A DNA stretch of 49,915 bases from Marinagarivorans algicola (GTDB taxonomy: Bacteria; Pseudomonadota; Gammaproteobacteria; Pseudomonadales; Cellvibrionaceae): contig NZ_LGAK01000039.1 in NCBI RefSeq assembly GCF_001292705.1, positions 1 through 49,915 on the forward strand, written 5' to 3'. Of the stretch, positions 36,601-46,100 are shown in pieces; position 1 is the first letter of the stretch, and each line of letters begins with the position of its first letter. Position numbers and translations under genes: made by a program. The notes beneath the pieces were generated by a model. The model saw only the letters and a list, made by a program, of their open reading frames with translations, was not told where the DNA came from and searched no databases.

Positions 36601-37956
36601 ATGAATACTGAGCAACTAACCCCTTATATTGAACGGCTTTTAAGTCTACCTAGCGAGCAAGCACTCGCGGCGCCTGTGCGTGAACGTTTAATGCAAGAGG
36701 CGCAAGAAGAACTTTCGGCTGAGCAACTAGCGCTTATGCTAGAGGCTTTTCCTGCTGAGCCTAGAATGCTGTTATGGCAACTCATAAAGCATGACGAGTG
36801 GCCTGCGGTGTTTATTTGTATGCGAGAGGATTCGCGCCGCGTTATTTTGGATCATTTAGGTGACGCCGATTGCAAAGAGCTACTCATGCTCTTTGATGCC
36901 GAAAGTCTACTGGAGGTTTCTGATGATTTAAGTGCCGAGTTATTGGTTTTTGCTCAAAGTAAACTAGATGACAAACAGCAAAAATTATTTGAAAAAGCCC
37001 AGTTATATTCCGATGAGCAACTGGGCCATTGGATACGCTTTGACTGCCTGCGCGTATCGGCGCGCGCTAGGGTTGGGCGAGTGCGCAGGCTGCTTGATAG
37101 ACCGTTGCCAAGCTACAGTAGTGTGGTGTATTTAACCAATGCTCAAGGGGTATTGGTGGGTGAGGTTAAGCTGCAAGATCTTTATCGCGCCGAAGCTGAT
37201 GTGGTGGTAGGCGAACTGCCCCAGCAAGAGTTGATATTACTGAATGCCAGTGGTGACGTTTTTACCGCAGCCGAGCGAGTGATTCACTCAGAGCAAATGG
37301 CCTTACCTGTTATTGATAGCAATGGCGCGCTGTTAGGGTGCTTTGATTTAGCTTTGGCGTATCAAACTCGGCAAGAGGAGCAAGATGCAAAATCGGCAAA
37401 ATCAGCCGGTTTGAGTGATGAAGAGGATTTGTTTGCGCCTGTACTACGCAGTAGTAAAAACCGTGCGGTGTGGCTGGGTATTAATTTACTGACGGCTTTT
37501 TTGGCGTCGTGGTTTATTGGCTTATTTGAGGCAACCTTACAAGAGGTGGTGGCCTTGGCGGTATTGATGCCGGTGGTAGCATCGATGGGTGGTATTAGCG
37601 GCAGCCAAACACTTACCGTGATAGTGCGCGGCTTGGCCATGGGGCAGGTGACCGATAGCAACCGTAACGCGCTGCTGCAAAAAGAGCTGCGCGTAGGCGC
37701 GCTTAACGGTGTGTTGTGGGCGATTGTGATTGGCATTATTACTTACGTATGGTTTGGCAGCTGGTTACTAGGGGTGACTATTGCCATAGCGATTAATATT
37801 AATATTGTGACGGCCGTTATTTCGGGTGTACTCGTGCCTTACATTCTTAAAAAATTAAACTTTGATCCAGCCTTAGCCGGCGCCGTTGTGCTCACGACAG
37901 TGACCGATATTGTGGGTTTTGTGGCGTTTTTAGGGCTAGGTAGCTTATTACTTTAA
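36601..37956 (+). CDS. mgtE: Magnesium transporter MgtE
   Basis: Protein of 451 residues. It has the N-terminal superhelical MgtE_N domain (about 1-125), two CBS modules (about 130-260) and a five-helix membrane domain from about 295, with LMPVVASMGGISGSQTLTV and AININIVTAVISGVLVPYIL typical of the Mg2+ pore. It takes up Mg2+ under CBS gating. The start codon is ATG 36601; the preceding GTG at 36589 is less likely. No Mg2+ riboswitch was recognised upstream. Confidence 0.94.
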   Translation: MNTEQLTPYIERLLSLPSEQALAAPVRERLMQEAQEELSAEQLALMLEAFPAEPRMLLWQLIKHDEWPAVFICMREDSRRVILDHLGDADCKELLMLFDAESLLEVSDDLSAELLVFAQSKLDDKQQKLFEKAQLYSDEQLGHWIRFDCLRVSARARVGRVRRLLDRPLPSYSSVVYLTNAQGVLVGEVKLQDLYRAEADVVVGELPQQELILLNASGDVFTAAERVIHSEQMALPVIDSNGALLGCFDLALAYQTRQEEQDAKSAKSAGLSDEEDLFAPVLRSSKNRAVWLGINLLTAFLASWFIGLFEATLQEVVALAVLMPVVASMGGISGSQTLTVIVRGLAMGQVTDSNRNALLQKELRVGALNGVLWAIVIGIITYVWFGSWLLGVTIAIAININIVTAVISGVLVPYILKKLNFDPALAGAVVLTTVTDIVGFVAFLGLGSLLL

Positions 37957-37984
37957 GGCTATTGTTGCGCGAAAGCGGTTGTGG

Positions 37985-38050
37985 GCCTTGTAGGTGCTTG
38001 AGTGGCCCAGTCAATGATTCATTGGTGTGTAACTTAGGTATCTCTAACAG
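37985..38050 (+). repeat. Dispersed MITE-like element, copy E (truncated)
   Basis: Only the right half is recognisable: GCTTGAGTGGCCCAG, then CAATGATTCATTGGTG and TTAGGTATCTCT, matching copy A in order. The terminal repeat is lost. It follows the mgtE stop. Confidence 0.65.
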
Positions 38051-38172
38051 TGGCGGGTGGCTTGGGTCAAAATAGGCAAAAAGCTTATGGACGAATGTCG
38101 TGATAGTTGATTGCTGGTGTTTGCGGCAATGGTTATGATGGTGCTTTATTTCGCGTTGTAGCCAGAGCAATC

Positions 38173-39027
38173 ATGACCCCAACTGCCCCTATTCAAGCCG
38201 CCCCACAACCGCTAAAGCACTGGCGCGTTGCTGTACCCGAGTCGCGCCAGCTTAATGTGCTTCACGATATGTTAGCAGTGCGTGGTGCCACCGTTGTGCG
38301 CTGCCCACTGGTGTCTATTCGCGATAACCCCGATGAGCACACTATTAAAGCTTGGTTACTACAATTTTGCGCCAGTCCACCCGACGACTTAATTATTTTA
38401 ACCGGCGAGGGCATACGCCGGTTAACGGGCTTTGCTGAGCGCTGGGGTATGCTAGAGCCATGGGCTAGCGCATTGGGAAAAGTGCGTAAAATTGCGCGCG
38501 GGCCAAAGCCTGCCAGCGCCTTAAGGCCACACCAATTAAAACCCAATGTATTAGCTGTAGCGCCTACCACCGATGGCGTTATGCAAACACTACAACACGA
38601 AGAGCTTGTGGGGCGTAAAATAGCCGTACAATTGTACGGCGAAGAGCCCAATCTTAAACTACAGCATTTTTTGATGGCTAAAGGAGCGCACATTGATACT
38701 GTTGCGCCGTATATTTATGCCTCAGACGCCGAAGCCGAGCAGGTGACACAACTCATCGATGACCTGATTAATCATCAGCTCGATATATTGGTATTAACCA
38801 GTATTGTACAAATTAAGCGCTTAATGTCGGTGGCTAAAAAGCAAGGGCGTGAAGCACAGCTAATAGCTGCCTTTAAAGCAATTTATATAGCCGCTATTGG
38901 CCCTATTGTGGCGCAAATGCTTAATGAGCTTGAAGTACCTATTGCGATAATGCCCGATGATAAATTTTTTATGAAACCGCTCGTGCGCAAAATGGTGACG
39001 TTTGTTGCGGCCAATCCAAAACCTTAA
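38173..39027 (+). CDS. Uroporphyrinogen-III synthase family protein
   Basis: Protein of 284 residues with the HemD two-domain layout. It opens with WRVAVPESRQLNVLHDMLAV, has DDLIILTGEGIRRL where HemD has its substrate loop, and ends with LVLTSIVQIKRLM and IAAIGPIVAQMLNEL. HemD closes the tetrapyrrole ring. No other heme genes are near, so it may be a second copy or a relative with another role. Start 38173 (MTPTAP) is preferred; 38107 would read through unsupported sequence. Confidence 0.78.
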   Translation: MTPTAPIQAAPQPLKHWRVAVPESRQLNVLHDMLAVRGATVVRCPLVSIRDNPDEHTIKAWLLQFCASPPDDLIILTGEGIRRLTGFAERWGMLEPWASALGKVRKIARGPKPASALRPHQLKPNVLAVAPTTDGVMQTLQHEELVGRKIAVQLYGEEPNLKLQHFLMAKGAHIDTVAPYIYASDAEAEQVTQLIDDLINHQLDILVLTSIVQIKRLMSVAKKQGREAQLIAAFKAIYIAAIGPIVAQMLNELEVPIAIMPDDKFFMKPLVRKMVTFVAANPKP

Positions 39028-39063
39028 AGCGTTACCCTATTGAATATTATTGATGGAGTTGTT

Positions 39064-39342
39064 ATGCCAATAGCATGTGCAAGGCACATTTTAGTAAAAA
39101 CTAAAGCCGAAGCCGAAAAACTTAAGCAGCAAATTGCCAGTGGTGCCGATTTTGGTCAGGTGGCTAAAAAACATTCTACTTGCAGCTCGGCTAAGCAAGG
39201 CGGTAACTTGGGCGAGTTTAGCCCCGGGCAAATGGTAAAAGCTTTTGATAATGTTGTCTTTAAAAAGGCCGTGCTTACAGTGCATGGCCCAATTAAAACG
39301 CAATTTGGCTTTCATTTAATTGAAACGATTTACCGCGATTAA
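39064..39342 (+). CDS. ppiC: Parvulin-type peptidyl-prolyl isomerase
   Basis: Protein of 92 residues, a single parvulin domain: ARHILVKTKAEAEKLKQQI, DFGQVAKKHSTCSSAKQGGN, LGEFSPGQMVKAFDNVVF and FGFHLIETIYRD. No signal peptide, so cytoplasmic PpiC type. GGAG lies before ATG 39064. It lies 36 bases after the HemD-like gene. Confidence 0.95.
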   Translation: MPIACARHILVKTKAEAEKLKQQIASGADFGQVAKKHSTCSSAKQGGNLGEFSPGQMVKAFDNVVFKKAVLTVHGPIKTQFGFHLIETIYRD

Positions 39343-39393
39343 TTTTTAAAAAGTACTGAACTAATACATTGACTCAATAAAAAGTACCGACTT

Positions 39394-39747
39394 ATGAAAG
39401 TATTCTTTTTTGTGGCTGAGCCACAAGACGATAGCGCAACGCAAGACACTCAAAAAATAGCTGAGCAATTACAAGCATGGGTGGGTGAAGATAACCCGCA
39501 CGCTGTTTTTATTCACACCGAGGCCTGCGAGCAAGGTGGTGCTCGTTTGGGTGTCGAAATGAAAATAAAATTACCCAAGCAGCTCAATACACCTTTAGAG
39601 GCATTTTACAAAATTGCTAATGAGTATCAGTGTGACTTTGTTGTGGGCTTTATTGATGGCGATGATTATGAGGAGGTGTGTTTCTTTGGTAAAGAAGAGG
39701 GTAAGCCAGACCCCTTTGCTATAGGCTGCTACTTGGGGTTTGAATAA
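39394..39747 (+). CDS. Unknown acidic protein
   Basis: Protein of 117 residues, acidic, with no signal or membrane segment. Its first half reads like a small alpha/beta domain (KVFFFVAEPQDD), and the end is rich in aromatic residues and glycine (FAIGCYLGFE). No family was recognised. Its last 29 bases overlap the end of the convergent glycosyltransferase-like gene. Confidence 0.65.
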   Translation: MKVFFFVAEPQDDSATQDTQKIAEQLQAWVGEDNPHAVFIHTEACEQGGARLGVEMKIKLPKQLNTPLEAFYKIANEYQCDFVVGFIDGDDYEEVCFFGKEEGKPDPFAIGCYLGFE

Positions 39748-41050
39748 TCGAGCGCTGGTCGGCGTTATAAGGTAAGTGCTCAAGCTCTAATTTAGGGTAG
39801 GGGCCATAACTTAATGCGTGAATAAACTTAAGTGTCTTGAATCCATCAAACCATTCATGGCTCATGCGCAGTGCTTGCGCTGGGCTTTTAGCTTGTTTGC
39901 TAAGGTGCGTGAGTAATTGCTCGATGCCAATGCTTTTTAAAGCGTGCTCGGTCGCTGAGTGTAAAGCCCCTTGAGGCAGTAGTGCGGTGCTGTCTTTATG
40001 GTTGCTGCTGTTTTTATGATTATTGTTGCCGATGCTATCAAGTCGCTCATAGAGTCCGGGTAAGCAGGCGAGAGCTATTTTTAAGCATTCAAAGACCTTT
40101 GGGTTGTAATCTAAAAAAGCCACATTATTTAATAGTTGTTTAACAGCCGGCCCGGTACCAAAGGGTACGCGTTGCGAGGCTCTGGGTTTGAGCGTTATGG
40201 TGTGTGTTAGCTCAAAGACCGGTGCGAGCTTGGCTAATTTATTAAGCAAGTAAAAGTCTTCACCCGCAGCGCGCTTAGGAAAGCCACGCACTTGGCTGTA
40301 GTGCTTAGGGTTGGCCGCTATTGCGCTTCCAATGGTATTAAAAGCATAGGGCGAGCCGCTGGCCGCTAGGCCGTCGCGATAATATAAAATGCTCGCTTCA
40401 TAGAGTTTATTTGCCTGCTGTGTTTGTTTTTGATAAAACCCTTGAGCCTTAGGTAAAAACTGATGATCAATAGCATAAGTGAGTGCGCTGATATTCTCGT
40501 CAATACGAGGAGTTTCAAAATAGGTGCTCGGTAGTGTTGCATCGGCATCAGTACAGTGTAGCCAGCCTGTCTGTATAATGTTGCGCTGCATCAAGCTGAG
40601 CGCAACATCGCAGCCTAATTTACGTGCGTAACCAACCCCTTGTTTAGGATTAACCCCTGGCTGGCAGCTGTTAATGCATAAAAAGTCGATGTGCCGATGA
40701 GTACTCATAGCGAGTTGGTGGGTATTATTGACGGGTGTGCAAATGAAGCCTTGCTTATCACACTTAAAAAAATCAAATAACCGTTGGTTAAGGCGCGTAA
40801 TGCTTGCGTGCTTATTGGCCGGTTGATTAATCACAAGGCACACCAGTAGGCGCGAGCAGCGCGTAAAATGTTGCTGCATCAATTGCCGAATAAAGGCGGT
40901 GCTCTCGTTATAGGCAGGAATAACCAGTGTATGGCTGTAACGCTGAGCGCTTGGCTGAAAGGCGTTGCTCAATGCGCTCGCCAAAGGCTCAGCATACTGC
41001 GCTGAGTATTTGGCGGCGTGCTTTTGTGGTGCGGGGGCCGGCGTTACCAA
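39719..41050 (-). CDS. Glycosyltransferase-like protein, GT-A fold
   Basis: Protein of 443 residues. SHTLVIPAYNES near 40 is the opening strand of family 2 glycosyltransferases, TDADATLP near 170 is a D-x-D-type metal site, and RAAGEDFYLLNKLAKL near 265 holds the acidic acceptor motif. No membrane segment is seen. Acceptor and donor are unknown. Its start, TTG at 41050, overlaps the end of the SDR gene, which points to coupled translation. The 3' end overlaps the opposing unknown gene by 29 bases. Confidence 0.75.
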   Translation of the reverse strand: MVTPAPAPQKHAAKYSAQYAEPLASALSNAFQPSAQRYSHTLVIPAYNESTAFIRQLMQQHFTRCSRLLVCLVINQPANKHASITRLNQRLFDFFKCDKQGFICTPVNNTHQLAMSTHRHIDFLCINSCQPGVNPKQGVGYARKLGCDVALSLMQRNIIQTGWLHCTDADATLPSTYFETPRIDENISALTYAIDHQFLPKAQGFYQKQTQQANKLYEASILYYRDGLAASGSPYAFNTIGSAIAANPKHYSQVRGFPKRAAGEDFYLLNKLAKLAPVFELTHTITLKPRASQRVPFGTGPAVKQLLNNVAFLDYNPKVFECLKIALACLPGLYERLDSIGNNNHKNSSNHKDSTALLPQGALHSATEHALKSIGIEQLLTHLSKQAKSPAQALRMSHEWFDGFKTLKFIHALSYGPYPKLELEHLPYNADQRSIIQTPSSSL

Positions 41051-41715
41051 GGTAAGACTTCACCGTTTGCGTGCCAAAAAGTACCGGTGTTTTTGTTGGT
41101 GAGCTCGGCAATGCGGGCAATCAATCGCTCGGCGGCAGTATCGGCGCTAATATCGCCGGCGTGGTTAATCATATCGGTTTGCACCATGCCTGGGTGCAAA
41201 ATAGCCACGTTAATATCCTGATCTTTTAAGTCCATAGCGAGCGATTTCCCCGCAGCATTGAGTGCGGCTTTAGACATGCGATAACCGTAGTAATTACCTG
41301 AGCCGTTATCGGCAATAGAGCCCATTCGACTAGTAATTAGCGCAATCTTGCTGCCACTTTTGAGCAGCGGTAGCAATGCGTGTGTAATGGCTAAAGGCGC
41401 GAGTGCGTTAATGTTAAATTGCGCTTGTATGGCTTGGGTGTCCATATTGTCTAGTGATTCGTGGCGCAATATACCGGCGTTATTGATAAGAATATCAATG
41501 CAGGTATCACCTAAAACGTTATGTACCATGGCGGCAATATTCGCAGGCGCCTCACTCTGGCTGACATCAATGCCTTCGATAATATCCGCTTCGGTGGCTT
41601 CAAGTTCGGGTGAGCTTTGGCGGCAAATAGCGGTCACTTGGTGGCCTTGTGCGCGATAGTTTTTGGTCAAGGCAAGGCCAATACCCCGGTTAGCGCCAGT
41701 AATTACAATATGCAT
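41044..41715 (-). CDS. Short-chain dehydrogenase/reductase
   Basis: Protein of 223 residues. It has the NAD(P) motif VITGANRGIGLAL, the N-N-A-G motif INNAGIL, the catalytic S at I-T-S-R-M and the catalytic YGYRMSKAALN (Y-x3-K). It is close to the CsgA-like SDR subgroup. Substrate unknown. It overlaps the downstream glycosyltransferase-like gene by seven bases, so the two form an operon. Confidence 0.88.
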   Translation of the reverse strand: MHIVITGANRGIGLALTKNYRAQGHQVTAICRQSSPELEATEADIIEGIDVSQSEAPANIAAMVHNVLGDTCIDILINNAGILRHESLDNMDTQAIQAQFNINALAPLAITHALLPLLKSGSKIALITSRMGSIADNGSGNYYGYRMSKAALNAAGKSLAMDLKDQDINVAILHPGMVQTDMINHAGDISADTAAERLIARIAELTNKNTGTFWHANGEVLPW

Positions 41716-42036
41716 GTCATTTTCCTTTATCAGGTGATGAAACTCTGTGGGTTGAAACGTGTTGACATCGCAGGGCGTGATGCTTCAGGGCGCGATTGTA
41801 CCAAGCTAGACTGATATAAAACCAAGTTGTCGAGCAAAAAAGTGCTCTGCAAATCATCGAGTCTCAATAGGTGTTAATGACAAGTAACTATTTAAGGGTG
41901 TCTAAACTGTCAGATCAGAGGTGTCGAGACCGCCAGAGGCACCGAGACTGGTTGCTATGCTCTTGACAGTTTGCGCTTGCAAGGTAAGGCTCGTTAGCTT
42001 GGTTGAAATTACAATGGTAAAAGTATCGCCCGCAGC

Positions 42037-42061
42037 CAAAAAAAACGCCCTTCAGGGCGTT
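42037..42061 (-). terminator. Rho-independent terminator of accA
   Basis: AACGCCC-TTCA-GGGCGTT (42044-42061) with eight A on the plus strand before it, which is a U-run on the minus strand. It lies 27 bases past the accA stop. The remaining 372-base gap 41716-42087 holds no gene. Confidence 0.9.
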
Positions 42062-42087
42062 GTTATCGTGCGATGTGTTTTTACCAG

Positions 42088-43038
42088 CTACTCGTTACCG
42101 TAGCTCATTAGGCGCTCATAGCGCTTGGCGAGCAATTGCTCAGTGTCGACGGCGCACAGCTCGTCGAGTTGTTTGCTGAGGCGCTCTTTAAGGGCTTCGG
42201 CCATCATAGCGGGGTCGCGGTGCGCACCGCCAAGTGGCTCGGGGATTGTTTCATCAATAATGCCTAAATCTTCAAGTTTGCTTGATGTAACGCCCATGGC
42301 TTCGGCGGCAAGCGGTGCTTTTTCGACAGTCTTCCAAATAATATTGGCGCAGCCTTCAGGCGAAATAACAAAATATGTAGAGTATTGCAGCATATTGAGG
42401 TGATCGCCCACGCCAATAGCTAACGCGCCACCCGATGAGCCCTCGCCAATCACAGTGCAAATAATGGGTGTACGTAAGCGGCTCATGACGGCTAAGTTTT
42501 GTGCAATCGCTTCACTGATACCACGCTCTTCACTATCAATGCCGGGGTAGGCGCCTGGGGTATCAATCAGTGTAATAATGGGTAATTGAAAGCGCTCGGC
42601 CATTTCCATAAGACGCAAGGCTTTACGGTAGCCCTCTGGGCGAGGCATACCAAAGTTGCGCGAGACTTTCTCGGTAACTGTGCGGCCTTTTTCTTCGCCG
42701 ATAATCATGACACTGCGACCATTAATGCGGCCAATGCCGCCGATAATAGCGGCATCATCACCAAAGTGACGATCACCGTGCAGCTCGTCCCAGTCGTCAA
42801 CCATGAGTTTGATGTAGTCGCTGGTGTAGGGGCGCTGTGGGTGGCGGGCAACCTGAACAACTTGCCAAGGGGTCAAGTTTTTATAGATGCTCTCGGTTTC
42901 TTTTTTTAGCTTTTGCTTGAGGCTGTTAATTTCGTCAGAGATATCAACATCTTGATCGGTGCTGGCGAGTTTAAGTTCGGCAATTTGGCCTTCAAACTTA
43001 GCAATGTCTTGTTCAAAACTGAGGTAATTTAAATTCAT
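42088..43038 (-). CDS. accA: Acetyl-CoA carboxylase carboxyltransferase subunit alpha
   Basis: Protein of 316 residues (E. coli 319). With AccD it moves the carboxyl group from biotin to acetyl-CoA in fatty acid synthesis. It opens [20 protein letters not shown] and has [54 protein letters not shown] and [15 protein letters not shown] (oxyanion hole). The start 43038 is fixed by the conserved N-terminus; upstream codons to 43116 are not typical. Confidence 0.97.
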   Translation of the reverse strand: MNLNYLSFEQDIAKFEGQIAELKLASTDQDVDISDEINSLKQKLKKETESIYKNLTPWQVVQVARHPQRPYTSDYIKLMVDDWDELHGDRHFGDDAAIIGGIGRINGRSVMIIGEEKGRTVTEKVSRNFGMPRPEGYRKALRLMEMAERFQLPIITLIDTPGAYPGIDSEERGISEAIAQNLAVMSRLRTPIICTVIGEGSSGGALAIGVGDHLNMLQYSTYFVISPEGCANIIWKTVEKAPLAAEAMGVTSSKLEDLGIIDETIPEPLGGAHRDPAMMAEALKERLSKQLDELCAVDTEQLLAKRYERLMSYGNE

Positions 43039-43180
43039 TTTCACGTCTACCGCGGTTGTGGTGGTTACGTAGGCAGTCGTTAAGCCATACGCCAAAAATG
43101 GCGATAAGTGTATCATTAAGTTTGCTGTGGCTGAACCTATCTATAGAAAATTGATCGACTTAATCATTAGATTAGAAGGA

Positions 43181-46100
43181 TTATTGGTTGCTGCGCACCA
43201 TATCCAGCAGTACTTTAATGCGTGCTAATAAAATAGCTTTTTGAACGGGTTTGGTCGCAAAGTCGTTGCCGCCGACTAAGAAGCCTCGTGCTATTTCGGT
43301 GTCTATATCTTTTGCTGTTAAAAAGATAATGGGTAATTTATGGATAGGCCGCGTTTGGCGAATAATTTCACAGGCTTGGTAACCGGTCATTTTAGGCATC
43401 ATGACATCTAAAATAATGAGATGAATATTGGGGTTTGACTCGAGTAAGGCCAGAGCTTCGGGCCCGCTACTGGCCTCGAGTGTTTTGTAATTGTGTAGTT
43501 TTAAAATGGCTGTTAATACCATCAGGTTTACGCTGTTATCATCGACGCATAATATAGTGGTCTCGGCAGCGTAGCTGGGCGCCGTACTCTTGAGTAACTG
43601 TGATGCGCTCATGGTATTCGATACGGGTGTGATTTGCGTATCTTTAGGTGTGGGCGAATGATCCGCGGGTCGATTGTGCTCGTTCGTTGTTGGACTTGCT
43701 GTTGGACTTGTTATTGAAGCTGTTGCTGAGGTGTCTGGTGTGGCCGGTGTAGCTGTTACCGATGATGATAATGATGTAGCCGTTGGACAGGCATCGCTTT
43801 GATGCTGTACTGCGCAAAGTGTAAAGGTAAATGTACTGCCGCAACCGACTTTGGAATTTAGGGTAATGGTGCCGCCGTGCAACTCTATAAGTTTTTTGGT
43901 GATACTCAGGCCTAACCCGGTGCCCTCTTCGCGAGTGTCTTCATTGTTGACTTGATTAAACGACTCAAAAATACTATCGCGGTGCTCTGCGCTGATGCCC
44001 ACACCGGTATCGCGAATACTAATTTGCAATTGTTGCGTGCTATGTTGTTTAGCATCGAGTGTGATTGTGCCTTGCTCACTGTATTTGATGGCATTGCTCA
44101 ATAGGTTTAAAAAAACTTGTTGTAGCCGATTACTATCGGCATGGGCTGGCGGTAAATTTTGTGCAATATTGTTGATGATGGTTAAGGGTTTGTGTCCAAT
44201 TAAAGGCTTGACTAAAGCGATACTGGTTTGCGCTAAGGTATACACATCGATCTGGCTTTTGTGCAATAGAATTTCTTGTTTACCCAGCTTTGACATATCT
44301 AAAATGTCGTTCACTAAGTGTGATAAGCGTAAGCCGCTTTGAATAATCATGGTAAATGTATGGTGCTGCGCTGCGCTAAGCTGCGTATGCAGTTCATCGC
44401 GCAAGCTTTCGGCCAGGCCAATAATACCATTTAGCGGTGTGCGTAATTCATGAGAGGTGTTGGCTAAAAAAGCATCCTTCATTTTATCGAGTTTAATTAA
44501 TTGGCTATTAATCGTTTGCTCTTTTTGCAGCTCTAGCTGCTTGCTTTTATAGCGCCATAACAAGTTAATGATACCCAAAAATAAAAGAACATAGCCAGCA
44601 TAAGCCCAAGGGGTTAGCCAAGGTGGCGGCGCGATATGTATAGCAAGCGTTGTGCTGTTAAGTGGCCATTGCATTTGAGTATTGCTCGCTTGCAGCTCAA
44701 AGGTGTATTTACCCGAGGGCAAATTGGTATAAATAGCCGAAGGCGTGTCGTGGGTTTCACGCCAGCTTTTATCAAAGCCATTGAGCCGATAGCGATAGTG
44801 AATAAGGTTGGGTGATACAAAATTAAAAGCCGAAAAATTTAATTCAATAATGTTTTGTTGGTGGTTGAGCTTTAAGTGTGTTGTTGTGCTAATACTACGA
44901 CTGAGTGGGCTATTGATATGGCCCTCGGTAACGACTTCGTTGGCAATTTTTAATTGCGTAATGAGCGCTTGCTGCGGTTGGTCAATAATATCGGCTTGAT
45001 GCTGCAATAGGTATTGGGGCTTGAAGCGGGTAATGCCATTCGTTGCTCCGGCATAAAGGGTTGCTTTATGGTCAAAAAATGCGGTATTGCGCTTAAAATT
45101 ATTACTGCTTAAACCGTGGCTTTTTTGTATTGTGGTGATGGTTTTGTCGGGGTGTATGCAGGCAATACCGCTGTCAGTTAATACCCATATATTACCTTGG
45201 GCATCTTCTGTAATACTTACAACGTGGCCAGAGGGCAAGCCTTGCTCGGTAGTAATATGTGTAAATTTTTGCCGGGTTTTATCAATAATAGTCATCCCGT
45301 CGCCTTGGGTGCCTAGCCAAATATTGTGTTGGCTATCTTCAAATAAACTGGCAATGCGATCGTGAATAATAGAATTTTGATTGGTAGGTTGGTGATAAAA
45401 ATGTTCAATGTTACCCGTTTTGGGGTTGAGCTTATCGAGCCCACCTAAGGTACCTAGCCATATAAAACCGGCATGGTCTTTAATTATACTTTTAACATGT
45501 GGGTGTGAAACTTGATGCTCATTAGCGGGCGTATTGGGTAAAAAGTAGCGAAATTTTTGAGTGCTAAAATGATATTGATTAAGCCCTCCTGTTTCGGTGC
45601 CTATCCATAAATAATCGCCATCAATAACCAGGCTCCAAATGTAGGCACTATTAATACTGTTGCCAGTTATGGGCTGAGTGTTAGGCGCGTTGGCGGCCAT
45701 TTTTATGGGGGCTGTGCCATCGGGCATATAGTGTGTGAAATGCCGAGTTTTAGCCTTTAGCTTGTGCAGCCCACCAGACCAAGTACCGACCCATAAGTCG
45801 CCGTTAGTGCGCTCGGCGGTATCTAAAACGGCATTAAATTGCAGTGCATTAGGCGTACCTGGTTGGGCTAAATATTGCTGGCTTATAAGTGTGTTTGGAT
45901 TAAAAGCGTTAAGCCCGCCCTCGGTGCCTATCCATAAGTGCCCATACTGACTTTGCTTAATTGATAAAATAGCGGAGTCGCTCAGGCTGTTAGGGTCGCC
46001 TGTAGTGTGCATGATATGCTCAAAATTTTGAGCGGATACGTCGAGTAAGTTAATGCCCACCGGGTAGGTGCCCACCCATAAATCGCCTATGCGGTCTTGG

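Noticed and set aside
41884-41930. GTAACTATTTAAG and CAGATCAGAGGTGTCGAGA resemble the end of copy A in reverse orientation.
   Set aside because: Only short pieces match and their spacing is wrong. It may be a decayed remnant, but the evidence is too weak to annotate.
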